64,000 bases of DNA from Diploscapter coronatus (lineage: Eukaryota > Nematoda > Chromadorea > Rhabditida > Rhabditidae), in NCBI GenBank assembly GCA_964036155.1, contig OZ038423.1, forward strand, positions 53,087,249 through 53,151,248, in the 5' to 3' direction. Positions within the stretch are counted from its first letter, which is position 1, and the number at the start of each line of letters is the position of its first letter. A model generated the notes under the pieces. That model ran no database searches. It had not been told where the DNA came from and was given only the letters and a program-made list of their open reading frames with translations. Of this stretch, positions 51,601-63,703 are shown piece by piece. A program made the translations under genes and the position numbers.

Positions 51601-54600
51601 TCAGTAGAAGTCATCAGAATTGATGTCCAACAGGTTGGCAGCTGCAGAGGAGTCGAGTGATCCGTGAGGACGAAGAGAGGGAGAGGAGTCTGCAGAGAGA
51701 CTGCCTGAATGGATGAGAGGGGAAGAGAGCGAGAGGGAAGCAGAAGGGAGGATGTCCGAGTGACGAGCACGAGGGGGTTTGGTGGGTGTCAGATTCAGAC
51801 GAGGAACATAGCTGTCTGACTTGTGGTTCGTCGGCGTCGATTGGGATGGAGATTTGGTTCCTCAAAAGGCATATTCATATAGTCGCACATAAAACGATGC
51901 TAACGTCTACAATTTCCCAGTCAACCAACTTCTGTACCGTCCTTGAAAATTTCGAACCTGCGATCAACCGCATGAAGCGAGATAATGTTTTACCGAGAGA
52001 CGAAAAGAAGACATGCTCTTCTCTTGTTAAGACACTATCTTGTATCATGCAGTCAACTGTAATTCGAAATTTTCCAAGCCTCGTCATACCAAACTCTAAC
52101 TGGCTTCTTGTAGTTTTTGCCAGGTGTTTACCGTTACCAGATTTCCGAAAGCGGGAGATTTTTTACCAGTTTGTAGTTTTTACTAGATTTTTCATCTGAT
52201 AAAAACTGCAAATTACGAATATGGGAAAATCTAAAAATTCTACCATATTTTGATGAAATCCGTAATCTGGTAATGGTAAACAACTGGTAAAAACTACAAG
52301 AGGCCAACTAAGTTGGTTGACATTTTCGCGCAATAGTTGTAATTTCTACACTGTCAATGCGAATATACCTATAAAATTTCGGCCGACTAAATTCGGTAGA
52401 AGTTGGTTAACTAGAACACCCTTTAGGTATATTCTTATTCAATTTGTCAAAACCGTATGCCAGGAAATATAATTCTCCCACTTACCACTGACAGATGCAT
52501 GTTCATCGCTGTCGAACTCGTTCAGCAGACTCCTCATATTCGAAATGGAAGATCGCTGTTCCGAATTCTTCTTCTGCGGAGTGAATTGCAATTTCGACAG
52601 CGATTTTCTTAATTCTCCAACTTCCACGCTCCCCGATTTTTCGCTCTGCAATTAGAATGCATGTTTTAAAACCAGAAATAAAACTTCTCTCGACTAATAT
52701 TCTATAATTCTGCATACATTTTGCAAGCTCCCGTTGCCTCATGAATTAAAAATGATTTAGAACATGCTTACATCATTGGTACTGAAGGAGAGAACGAAAA
52801 GGACCTCGATGCATTCGGCCATTCTATCGTCTTCGATTGCTGCATTTACCGGCAAACGACCGTAATTGTCCTGAAATTTGCTATCCAGAATGGAGTATCA
52901 GACCAATTAGAGGTAGCGGAATTCGGATTCAGATCCGAGCTCAAGAAGTTTTCCATTTCGATTTCGGCTTTTTTCAAAACTCAAATTCCGCACACCCTTG
53001 GGACCAGTTTCTAACAATTAATCTATTGCAGAAGCTTGCTTTTTTAAAGGTACTCATTTTCATCTCTTTTAATTCAAGAAGAAATTATTATTGCTTGTCT
53101 ATCAAACTCGCAATTTCAGTATTGGAAAAATCTGGAGTGAAAACTTCTCGCTGCGTGTGACTCCGAAACTTATTGTGCAAAATGAAGCAGAAAGTACTCA
53201 TAAGAATCAACTTACTTTGGTGTACATGGAGATTTGCGCGAGTGGAGCGAACTGCTTGACGAATTCCAAGAGATTCCTTTTTATAGCAATGTGGAGCGGA
53301 CTGAAGCAAGCCAATTATTCGCAAGAAATTTCACCGATCATCGATGACTTGCAAATTAATGAAATGCAAAACGATCTACATTCCTATTTTTATGGGTTTT
53401 AGATTTGTTGCTAAGTTGGAATGAGCTGTTTGATATTTCGTAAATTGCATCTTTTATAGCAATCGACTAACGTTTGTCCATCACCATTCTGCATATTGCT
53501 GATCGAAACCGCATATTTCGACTCATTCACTTCCAGGAATTCCGCCAATTGCTGGAAAGAAACATGTTTTGGGATGCCAAGAAAAGAATTCAAACTAGAG
53601 CAGCAGCCTCGTTGGAGTGATTGCAGGCGTAGTGCAGCACGTTGTAGCCTGACTTGTCCTGCACACTCACATCCGCGCCCTCTGACAGAAGCCAGTCTGG
53701 AAACAAAAAAAACGTAACTTAAAAGAAATTATAAAAAGTGAAAATATTCGATGTTGAACATCTATCGCTTCTAGATCTATTAAAATCGTTCAAATACAGC
53801 TAGAATAAGGCTGAATGAATTATGATTTTCTACTGTTGCATCCCTTATACCCCATTCCCCACAAACTGTAAATTGGCAAACGCCTCCCCCCATCGATCTA
53901 ATAATCTTTGCATTATCCACTACTCCTGTCAGCGCTAATAAGGGCTGGAAAAAGCAATCACTCCGTCCATGAATTGAAACAACGACATACACAAGGACAG
54001 AGTTGAGAGTCAAGGGTTAAGTACGAGTTAGGAAGTTAGGCCCTGTAATAGTCCCTATGAACACCTGTAGAGAGAGACCGCAAATATACAACTCTACTAT
54101 TTTGAGAATCAGTGCACATTTATCTTTCTTTTTCTCAATTCGAGAATCGTCAATTAACAAAATAAAATTGATAACTCTTACCGAGACAAGCGAGTGATTC
54201 GGGATAGAAAACGGAGTACATGAGAGGAGTGCGACCATCGCAATCGAGTGCATTGAGAAGAGCAGCCCTGTCTGCCTCATCAGAGACAGATTCGAAAAGG
54301 AATTGGGCAGAGGAGACGTCGCCACTGAACACGGCAAGGTGGAGTGCAGTGCGGTCGAATGGATCGCGGGCCGAGAAGTGCACGAATACGTGCTGAATAG
54401 CAACATTTGAAATGATTTTAAAAGGCGTATGAAATGCTGAAACTCCTACATCTTCCTTTTAAATGTCTTTGATAAGAGAATGCAAATGTCTACGAAAAAT
54501 AGACAAGCTGCAAAAATTCGCCATCATGTTTCACTAGATCAGAAAAAAGGCATAATCTCCTTGAATATCAATTTTCAACATTTTTAGATAGGAAAGTTTA

Positions 54601-57600
54601 GAAAATTTATAGCCAATCCAAAAAAAACTTACGAGAATTACAAATCCACCTTACCTTCTTGAGGAACTGAAGAGATTGAAGAGCGCATTCTGAAGCAGCC
54701 AACAAAACTGAGGCTCCCGTGAAAATATCTGCTGCTGTCAGTTCGCTCTCACCTGAAAACAAGTTCTCAAACAGATGAATGAAAAAGTGAGTTTGCCTTC
54801 AGAACGGTCCGAAGAAGTGGATGGAGACACGCAATCGACCAGGAAGTCGAGCACTTCGATCTGAAATACCATATTTTTCTCAACATTATTCACTGTCTAT
54901 CGCAGTCTATGCGATCTAGGTGTTCATCATCTCAATACTTTGATCCCAATTCTATTTCCAATCAGACTATTAACGCAAATGGTTTGACAACTGCCAAGTA
55001 ATTCCTGTCTACCAAGATTGTAGCCTTACCTAGACCTTCTAGAATAACCTGTCATTAGATCACGTATTCATAGTCGCAACAGTACTTAAGGACCCGACCC
55101 TATTGTTATTTCGTTCTCCTTTGCATACTATTTAACGACAATAAAGCTTTCTTACGAACTCACAGCGTTCTAACTACAATATCACAACTATTTTTACACT
55201 GTCTCATGTTTATTCATATTCGAAAACAAAATGATTTTTCTTGGGATTTTGTCAAATTCTATTTTTCCCCGCATTTTGTATTCGTCTCTCATTCTCTTTT
55301 CATAACCTATGGTTTTTGTCAACCTCATCCATTTCTAATCCTCATCCCACCTCTTTTAGCTAGAATGGGTTAGAGAACATGACTAGGTAGGGTTTAAAGT
55401 CCAAACAACCTACTCGATGAGCTGATCAATTAGAAACAACATTGAGTACCCCACCCACTCAACCCTACCTTTATCCTAGCTACAAGGGATGAGAAAAGGT
55501 TTACAAATGAACGAGGGATGCGAGGATGGGGTTTGCAAAAAGCCCTGCTCTACGCTCGTAAATTACATGATGAAGAGGCATGAGTTGGCGTGTTAGTGCA
55601 TTCGTTGCTTACATTCTGTTTTGCAGCAGCCCAATCAGCAGGAGTCATCCCTCGTCTGTCTTTCTCGTTGATCATAGCCCCGCAGTCGATAAGCAATTGC
55701 ACGAGCGGTAAGCTGCCCTTTGCTGCAGCCAGATGCAGAGCCGTCGTTCCGTTCGAATCTCTCAAAGACAAGTCTGGTTATCATGATTTTTGTGATACCG
55801 TATTATTGCTTTGAAAAGCGAATTATCTTTCGCAATTTCGGAAAGGGAAACTTCCTTCAAATATAATTAATTATCTCCGAAAAAATAATTTTCTCATTTT
55901 CTAGTCCTAAGCAAGCACACAATTTCAAAAATAATAAAGGTCTGAAAGTCTATGCTAAAATTTAGCAATCTGAACACTACAAATGCAATGTTCACCATAA
56001 AGTTTTATTCCCCTGTAAATTTGTTAAAACAAATTGAAGCCATACCTCAAATTGACATTGAGATGTTTATCGAGAATGAGTTCTCTGATTTGCTTAATGT
56101 TCTCGGCATAGACGGCTCTGTGCAGAAATCCCCTTCCATTCACGTCGACCAGAGAATGATTGGTAGGCAGCAATTCCTTCTGATAACTTGTCAGACACAA
56201 CATCGCTGGAGTTCTGAAGGATGGTGATTGCTTGGAATTCTATCGAGTGAATCATACAGGAAACTAGTTAATGACGGAATGACAGGTTTTAATCAAAAAT
56301 ATGAATTTGATTAGAATTGTGAAGAATAATGCATGGAAAAAAACGCTCCAAGCTCTTAATTATTTTGTTCCAAACCAGGGGTGTGCGAGAATAGAAATTT
56401 CGAAACATCCGAAATCAGAAGTGAATCTAAGTTTTCGAAATTGAAATCGAAGCCTTTGAAATTCTGTAAAAATTTTTCTTCGAATCCGAAAACAACTGAA
56501 CTTTAGCGCACGTTCCTGTTCAAAACCATGTAATATCTACCTTCCCATTTTGTCGCGTTCGTTGATGAAGTAGTGATTAGGGAATTTTGACTCGATGTAT
56601 CTTAGGCACTCCAGATGGCCATTCGCTGCTCCCAGATGCAGAGGAGTGCTCCCTGAATTCATTGCACTTCATTTATCGATTCCCTCAGAACGTCAATCAA
56701 TTACCATCTTTGTTGGCGTATCGCAGACAGGCCTCGCTGTTTGGAAGATGGAGTAGGGCTTTGACACATTCCAGATGACCTGAAAAATTAAGCAAGTTTG
56801 TTTCAAGAATGAAATTATACGAGATAGAATTCTAGTGTTAAACATTTTTTTGAAGTATTGAAAAGCTAAAAAAAACTGTACAGGACTATTAAACTTTTCC
56901 TAAATTCTTAAATGAAAGAAAAATGGTCTGTTTTCACGAGTTTCTCAAATTAAACTGTTTTTAGGGAAAAAGTAACGAAAATCATATTTATGGCTTTAGC
57001 ATGGAATTAGACCTCTTGTATTTTTACCCCTTTTCCACTTCCCCTTGCTATTTTCCAGAAAAGGGGATAAAAAGTACAAGGGGCCTAAAATTATTCAACA
57101 AAAAACTCAAAATTAGGAAACAAAAAAGAAATTGAAGCCTTGAAATAAAAAGAAATTTAAAAAAATTAAAACCAACCGTATTTCATGGCGTAATGGAGTG
57201 GAATATTGTGCCTGCTGTCGAGAGAAATCAGCGGCCCGAAAGGCACATCGCTGCGAATTTTGCTGCCCTCGGGACTGGAACTGGACAGACGGGCCTTGTA
57301 GAAGTGGAGCATGGCCTCGATGGCTGTGGGATTGCCGTCCTTGGCAGAGAAGTGGAAGGGCGTAAGCTGCAGGGGAGAGCCTGTTGATGGCACGCAGTTA
57401 CGGTCCATTTTCTCCAGCAACTGCAACAGAAATGCTGATCACGCTAGCCTGTCTAGTACAAATGGCACAGCATATGCAAGAATAACGCTAATGTTGTTGC
57501 GCAAAATGGAACAATTTTTTTTGTCATTTTTCACTAGTGAAATCTCCTCATTTTTCAGAGATATTTCTCAGTTTTCTTTATTTATCGAAGATTTAGTTAC

Positions 57601-59599
57601 CCCCAACTAATAGAGAAGTTCGTGAAAATCAACCAAATAAGGCCAGAAATGACAAGTGAATAGACAAATTGAGAATAGACTATTTGTGTGCAAAATTCGC
57701 AATCAGAGTTGGCGCTAACTATAGAAATGCAGCGTCAAGTCTTACTATACAGAATGTGCTGATAAACTGGGAAAAATGATGGAAATTTACCAGAATGCAA
57801 ACTTCGGGGTGAGCCTTGGAAGCAGCATAATGGATTGGAAGGCAGTTGTTTGTGTCTGCGACGGTTGTCATTTTTGGATCGGCGTCACACAGCATCTGAA
57901 GGAGAAAACAATCCACGTCATTTTCAATGGTCAATATCGATGACAAGTAAAGTTACGATAAAAATGAGTGTCAATCTAATTTTAGAAATGAAGAGACTTT
58001 ACTTATTTCTAATGCAAGAAAGTAAAGTAAAAGGCCTTTACTCAAGTTCATCTAGTCCATCAATTATTGTATTGGTCAAATCAAATGAAAATTCGTGTGC
58101 TAAAAATATGGAGAAAAGGCGAGATACCGAGGAATTTGCGTATTACTCTTTCCATTGCCCCACGTTGATTCTTCGTCTCTTTGCGCATAGTTCATACGCG
58201 CATTTCTCGCAAGGCGCGTTTTAACGTACGAACTTTCATTTAATTTGACCAATACAATAATTGATGAACTTGAGTAAAAACCAGATAAAAATTTTTCTGA
58301 TTTTGAAAGAAAATCACTGTTACCTTGACAATAGGATTGCAGGAGAAGTTGAGCACAGCGTGATGCAGAGCATTCATTCCAAGGCTGTCGACCTTCTTCG
58401 TCGAGGCCCCTGCTTCCAGCAGCCTTTCCACCTCAAAAAACACTTGGAGAAGGGAATGGAATAATTCGACCAACCACATTTGCATTGTTCCTTCCTGCTG
58501 CCACCATCAAGGGAGTGAACGAATTCGTGCAACTCGCATCCACATTTGCACCTCTGGACAACAACAAGTCAGCCACCTGATAGCTGAAACAAGCTCAATG
58601 ACAAACGGGAATAGAGCATTCTTAAATGTGAAAATATTATAAAAGCGATCAAATTAAATTCTTATCTTATTCAATTAGCTGGCTTGGCAAAAAACCAATA
58701 TTCAGTTCTAAATTTTCAACAATCTGTCAAAATTGACTGTGTGCCAACAGGTACACTTATTATTTTGCATTTTATCTTTCGCGGTTTAACTTTTGCATGC
58801 TTCTTTTCCCCTCTCTACTTTTTCTTTTCGCACATCGACAGTACTGGAAATGTCGGCAATTTTGAAGTGACGGGATGATGTGAGGACGTGGACTATAGTT
58901 AGGGATAGATGAGTGAGGAAAGATAGCCCACGTCATCCTGTCATTTCTCAGTTGATAGAAATTTCTCATCTATTACAAGGACTGACCGAGAACAGACTTG
59001 GAAATAAAAACCCGCACCCGCGGGTCGGATACGCGTTTGGTTTTTTTTCTAGTTCTGGAAAAAATGCGGATGTGGGTTGGGGGCTGGATGTCAAATTTTG
59101 ACAAAAGTTGCAAGTCTGACTGGGAAAAGTAAGACCTAGACTTCAATAAATTTAAAAAGATATCTAGCATTTCTTTCGACAAACTAAATACTATGATCGA
59201 TCAGTAGAGTTTTTGCGAATTACTTGAAGACTAGTAAAACACGTTTTTATTTTGGAACTCCAAAACAAATATTTAGAGACTCTAAGATCTTTTTTAAATG
59301 CTAAACTGGCAAAATTCCGAAAAATATAATTGTCAGCAAGTTAAAAGAAATGGTCTGCTTACGGATCGGTGTCTATGGCAGCAGCGAGTCTGAGCGGAGT
59401 GCGTCCAGCTTCATCTCTACTGTCGACGTCCTCGCCGTTGTCCAGCAATTGCCTCAGCATGTCCGCGTTCCCCTTGATCGACGACATCACACACGCTGAG
59501 AGCACATCCATTCCTGCAATTTGACAGTCAAATGAGTGGTCCGCAGTCACTCAGTCGCCCACCAGGAACCGGGTCTATTATCTTGTCCACTTTGACCAT
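51601..59599 (-). CDS. Large ankyrin-repeat protein
   Basis: About 19 exons; the start MVKVDKIIDPVPG (59599-59563) splices to 59513-59363 (GMDVLSACVMSS ... DSRDEAGRTPLRLAAA) in phase. Further ankyrin-coding exons lie near 58583, 58440, 57898, 57423-57180, 56781, 56640, 56225, 55770, 54875, 54750, 54400-54185, 53698-53615, 53550, 53310 and 52870. Typical repeats include GMNALHHAVL, NSFTPLMVAAGRN, GTTALHLAAAKGSLPLVQLL, DRTALHLAVFSGDVSSAQFL, GYNVLHYACNHSNEAAAL and FGPLISLDSRHNIPLHYAM. The last two exons are Ser-rich and disordered, ending SSAAANLLDINSDDFY at 51601. The architecture resembles PP6 regulatory ankyrin subunits (ANKRD28/44/52) but I cannot claim orthology; the repeats mediate protein binding. 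Exon edges in the middle are approximate. Confidence 0.8.
51939..52083. mobile_element. Relative of the 7827 hAT-type miniature element
   Basis: Inverted arms TTGAAAATTTCGAACCTGCG with ATCAACCGCATGAA and, on the right, CATGCAGTCAACTGTAATTC with GAAATTTTCCAAG. Order and sequence parallel the element at 7827-7979. Lies in the last intron of the ankyrin gene; no clear duplication. Confidence 0.6.
52101..52304. mobile_element. Miniature element with ~42-bp terminal inverted repeats
   Basis: Ends TGGCTTCTTGTAGTTTTTGC then CAGGTGTTTACCGTTACCAG, mirrored at the right by CTGGTAATGGTAAACAACTG then GTAAAAACTACAAGAGGCCA. Flanks AAC/ACT do not give a clear duplication. Sits beside the element at 51939 in the last ankyrin-gene intron. 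Confidence 0.7.
55311..55544. mobile_element. Second member of the 21670 element family
   Basis: Left end GGTTTTTGTCAACCTCATCC, right end ATGGGGTTTGCAAAAAGCC (inverted), interior rich in GGTAGGG/CCCTACC like the member at 21670-21874. In an intron of the ankyrin gene. Confidence 0.55.
58994..59118. repeat. Inverted-repeat element sharing the AATAAAAACCCGCACCCGCG block
   Basis: Bounded by CAGACTTG and CAAGTCTG; contains AATAAAAACCCGCACCCGCG and, further right, a decayed inverted GTGGGTT segment. The same block lies upstream of the Argonaute gene near 42152. In intron 2 of the ankyrin gene. Confidence 0.55.
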
Positions 59600-59937
59600 C
59601 GCTATCCGAGTCCAATTACCTGAAAAATACCCATTAAATTCCAGCAAAACCGGCAAAAACACGAAAATAATTCCAGCAGCTAGCTGAAGTGCACAGATGC
59701 TTACGACAAACACGATTGTCGATTTGCTTCCCTCGTAAAGGGAGAGCGGCAAGCGATATCAAAAATGAATGACTGAATCAATTTTCTCTCGGATTTTATA
59801 AATCGCCATGCTCGAAAACAAGTTGAGGCTATTTGATGGAGAAAATGTTGGAAAAGATAATAATTCATTTGGGCATTTGCATGCATCGAAGATTTTCTAA
59901 CGTAAGCCAAATTTTAGCTCGGCAAGAAGATAAACTC

Positions 59938-60159
59938 ACTCAGCGAAACTTGTGCCTATCCGGGCGGATCCGGACGGATGTCGGCAGTGTTTTGCCGACC
60001 AACACCAATCCGCTCGGATCCGTATTCGTCGGCAATTTTTTATCTGGTAAAACTGCCGACCGACTCGGATTGAATTGCCTATCTGGGCAGAGCGGCATAC
60101 CGATAGGCAATTCACAGAAAATTGCCGACCCGCCCGGATAGGCACAAGTTTCGCTGAGT
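59938..60159. mobile_element. 222-bp element with perfect 30-bp terminal inverted repeats
   Basis: The left end ACTCAGCGAAACTTGTGCCT then ATCCGGGCGG is repeated exactly in inverse at the right end. Inner repeats of TTGCCGAC/GTCGGCAA and GATCCG. No coding capacity; no clear target duplication. The exact arms suggest recent activity. Confidence 0.85.
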
Positions 60160-60746
60160 TCTGACGATCGTCCTCCCTAGATCTGATAACACATCTAAAG
60201 TTTCAGATCTGCAAAAAATGTTAATTCTATATGATCTCTAGATGTATTATCTTCAACTTCTATCAATCATAATCCCTGAATGACTCATAACTATTAAACA
60301 CAAGTTTTGTGGATTTATTTGATCGTTCAAAATGTGGAGCCTAGATTTGAATGATCAAAAGTGCCCCTTTCTCCTCCGCAATTGCTTTGCTTTGTCAACC
60401 GGAACTGCAAATCTCCCCATAGATCGTTTTTCTCTAACCCACTTCATCCAAAACGATTCGGTTCAGAAATCACCGTTTAGATGATGTAATGCGAAATAAA
60501 AACTAGAAATGTCCGAGCAATTTTACTTTTTGATTTGAAATTAACACTGAATTATGTATTTTTTAGAAATTGACTAGTCATTAGGGTTTGTGATCCCTAG
60601 TCTCAAATCCCTGCTGCCTCCGCTTCCGATTCGATTTTGCGGTTCAATTATAAAACTGCTAACCTTAATGCGATTAACTAAAGTGTTCCTGGTGGAAAAT
60701 ATGTTTAAAAATAGCATAAATTTATGAAACACTGATTAGACGCCGG
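60160..60746. other. Interval without a supported gene
   Basis: AT-rich, nothing recognised on either strand. Confidence 0.4.
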
Positions 60747-61148
60747 ATGTCATTGGCCATTATCCGGTTGAATGTTGAAATGGGGAAAACTAAGCATAAT
60801 TCGTGTAATCTCGATGTTTTGATGAAACATTTGAGGGATCATCGAGATATTTCATATTCCGATTCAGATATGTACAATAGTGGTCTGCTATTTTGGATGA
60901 GTGAGCGTAATCTGCAAATCTGCAGGCTGAAGGCCGAGTTAATTGTTTACGAGGGCGATCCGATCGCTGTGGCTGTCGTCGACCTCTTGAATGACAAACC
61001 GGATCGACTTCATATCGGCAGTCTGTCTGCCTATATAATTGCCCCTCTGTTGCACAACATCCAATTTCGATCTGTTCCTGTGCCTCAATTTGTCATCTGC
61101 TCCTCTATCATATCGTTTCAATATTTTATTCGCATACTTCTAGCATAA
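60747..61148 (+). CDS. Uncertain intronless ORF of 133 codons
   Basis: A single open frame from ATG (an in-frame stop lies just upstream) to TAA. The middle looks coding in composition (LKAELIVYEGDPIAVAVVDL, DRLHIGSLSAYIIAPLLHNI), the rest less so. The stop TAA overlaps the ATG of the secreted-protein gene (TAATG), and the acceptor CTTCTAG for that gene lies inside the last codons. It could be a chance ORF in an outron, an old gene fragment, or the first cistron of an operon. No homology recognised. Confidence 0.3.
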   Translation: MSLAIIRLNVEMGKTKHNSCNLDVLMKHLRDHRDISYSDSDMYNSGLLFWMSERNLQICRLKAELIVYEGDPIAVAVVDLLNDKPDRLHIGSLSAYIIAPLLHNIQFRSVPVPQFVICSSIISFQYFIRILLA

Positions 61149-61865
61149 TGAATAAATTCTCGCTTGTTTCGTTGCTTTTTGTAGCTTACGGTAAGTGGGT
61201 GTTTTTATTACAATGCTGAATATTAGTTTACAGTATCTTGCGGTCCATCTAATCACAGAATACCCAAGCATGTATCATCTTCTTCGCCTGAACCTATGCA
61301 GCAAAAAAGGCGTAAGACATAAATTTCAATTTACTAAATGATGATGAATTGATGTTGATATGATTGCAGAAGTCTCATTGCCAACTCCGACGGAGAGTCC
61401 GCAGGCAGATCCTCACGTTCCGGCCGTTAAGAGGGATGCAGAGCAAGCCATTCCAGATGGTCTCTTTGATTTGTGCATTTCGTTCAATCATTTCAAATGA
61501 TAATTTAGCAGCAGATACAGTAGGCGAGCAGACAGGCGAAGTTGTCGACGCAATTTCTGATGGTTGGTTTTTTATTATTTCGCTCTAAAATTTAGAACTA
61601 GTAACTTTTCGAATTCGAATTTCTTCTTACATTTGATTAATGAGCAGATGCTGAAAATACCGTCCAAAAATGGACGAAAGCAGAGAAATCACGGGGTGAA
61701 AATCCGAATTTAGGAACGAACGACGCAATCGAAGCAGTGACAGGCGCCACAGACGCAGCTGCTGATGCCGCTCAGAACGGTTGGTTGTCGAGAGCAAATC
61801 TCTCATAAAAAGAGATGAATAATCAACTTTCAGCTGCTGACAGAATCAACCCAACTTCTCGATAA
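61148..61865 (+). CDS. Small secreted protein of unknown family (142 residues)
   Basis: Six exons, all introns in phase 1: 61148-61190, 61234-61311, 61370-61459, 61509-61562, 61648-61779, 61834-61865. MNKFSLVSLLFVAYVSC is a clear signal peptide. The mature part has no Cys beyond that region and is Pro/Ser-rich (PKHVSSSSPEPMQQKRQVSL), with dibasic KR sites after MQQ and after HVPAV. Then it becomes Ala/Asp-rich with a repeating pattern: DAEQAIPDAADTVGEQTGEV, VVDAISDDAENTVQKW, DAIEAVTGATDAAADAAQNA, which should form amphipathic helix; it ends ADRINPTSR. Because every intron is phase 1, internal exons can be gained or lost without a frameshift, as in modular secreted proteins. A TTCTAG acceptor lies 5 bases before the ATG. 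Could be a propeptide, surface or host-interaction protein; the family is not recognised. Confidence 0.72.
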
Positions 61866-63703
61866 TTGGTCCATGAAACAACCACCTGTCCTCATACACA
61901 TACACAACTTTTTAATTTATAACTCAACGATACGCTGAATCTCAGGATATCTGCTGACATATTTTTTGAATATGCATTCCTGTCAACACAAATAACGAGT
62001 CATTTTGACAAATGAGATCTAATCAAATCTTTAAAAGTAATAAATCTTTTTCTGCAAGTATTGTTATTGTTAAAGACCGATGATTTTTCACTTCAATATT
62101 GAATCGATTATCTAACTAAAAAATTTACTCTTGCTGAAATTTTATCCAAATTGGAGTGTTATTCAATAGTGACAATTATTGGTCATTTGCTATTCGCAGC
62201 ATAATTCATAGAAACCGATTTCTTCAAATTTAATGATATAAATTGTTTCGTAATTTTTGAATTGATTAAACTCGCCAATCCGATATAAATAATCGTTCTA
62301 TTCAACTTCCAAATCCACTATGAATATCTAACACAGATCATTGATCCTTATTTTCGAGATCAGAAATTTATGCCCAAAATTGCATACGCCTATAAAAACT
62401 AACATCTGTCGGCTCAGAGAACTGCGAACAACATTTACCTTCTAAATGCCATTCTCTTTTGGAATTCTTTCGAAAATTCAAAAATAACGACATAAACTAA
62501 TCAGAATGGGAAGGACAAAAGAACTGAAATAAATGATTCATGCCATGTTTCGCACATCTAACATTAGATACTCGCTGTCAGAATCTATAAATAGCCGAAG
62601 GAATTAGTTGGAATCCGTTTTCCCCTTGTCTTCAGGATCTTATGATTTCCTCCTGATATCGACGGATCGGCCCCGAGGTTTCTTACCTTCCTGATCTCAT
62701 ACATTTTTATTGAAAAAGAATAATGTTGTATGTGAAACCCTGTTCTATTGTCATTCCACGCAGAAGCGTCAAGCACAAAAAATAGTATTATATAGTCACA
62801 AATATATGTTAGACTAATTGAAACAACAATGTTATCAAAAGTTAAATTTATTCACAAATGGGGCTGAGCGTTATAAATTTCGTTACAAATCGTTAAGTTT
62901 TTTTTTTTTAATTATTCATTTATCCTTCTTCAAATATACTCCTTGTAGCATGCGTAAAGGAAAGTTAGGAATCTGTCCCAAAAACGAATTTTCGAATGAA
63001 TGAACAAACGATTTTTAACACAAATGTTAACGAAATTTATAGCGATCAACTCTATTCACTAACATCAAATTTACACATATCTTTTTATAATTAGATTTAA
63101 TGATATAAAGTTTATATAGATTATAGTCGAAAATATTTAATCTGAAGGATTCATACTAGTTAGGATGATATAGTAATTTAGTCAGAATTATCAAGACCCA
63201 TTACATTCTATCTACGAATTTATGTGTTCCAAATTCATAATTACATTCTCGAAAAATTTGCGCTGCTTAATCATTGTGGTATAAAATTTGCATTTCAAGA
63301 TTTAAATTGCGATTCTAAAACTTTCAAATTAATAATCTAGTTTATGGTCGTTCTTAAATGCTTAGATCATAAAGACGCTTGAATAAATAAATATAACTAA
63401 TAAAAATGCCGCTGATTAAACATGAAGTCTGTCACTAATTATCAGCCATCGGTTCAAGATGATAATGATGCTTCCAATCGTATAAGTACTCGAAAATACT
63501 ATAGATTTTCGAAGTAATTTCACTGTCAAACCTTACTTTTATCCATTAGCTGTTAAAAAAGCTAATCTCGAAAGAAAATAATCTCATGCACTTCATTAGT
63601 CATTTTTGGTTACGCTCTTCATTACGACTCCGCCCATTCGTTGAAGACATTAATTTCAGACAAAAAATGTCTGTGTAGTATTAAAGAGGAATGAAAGGAG
63701 GAA
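61866..63703. other. AT-rich intergenic region
   Basis: About 1.8 kb without supported genes; short open frames only. Nothing repeat-like stood out. Confidence 0.45.
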
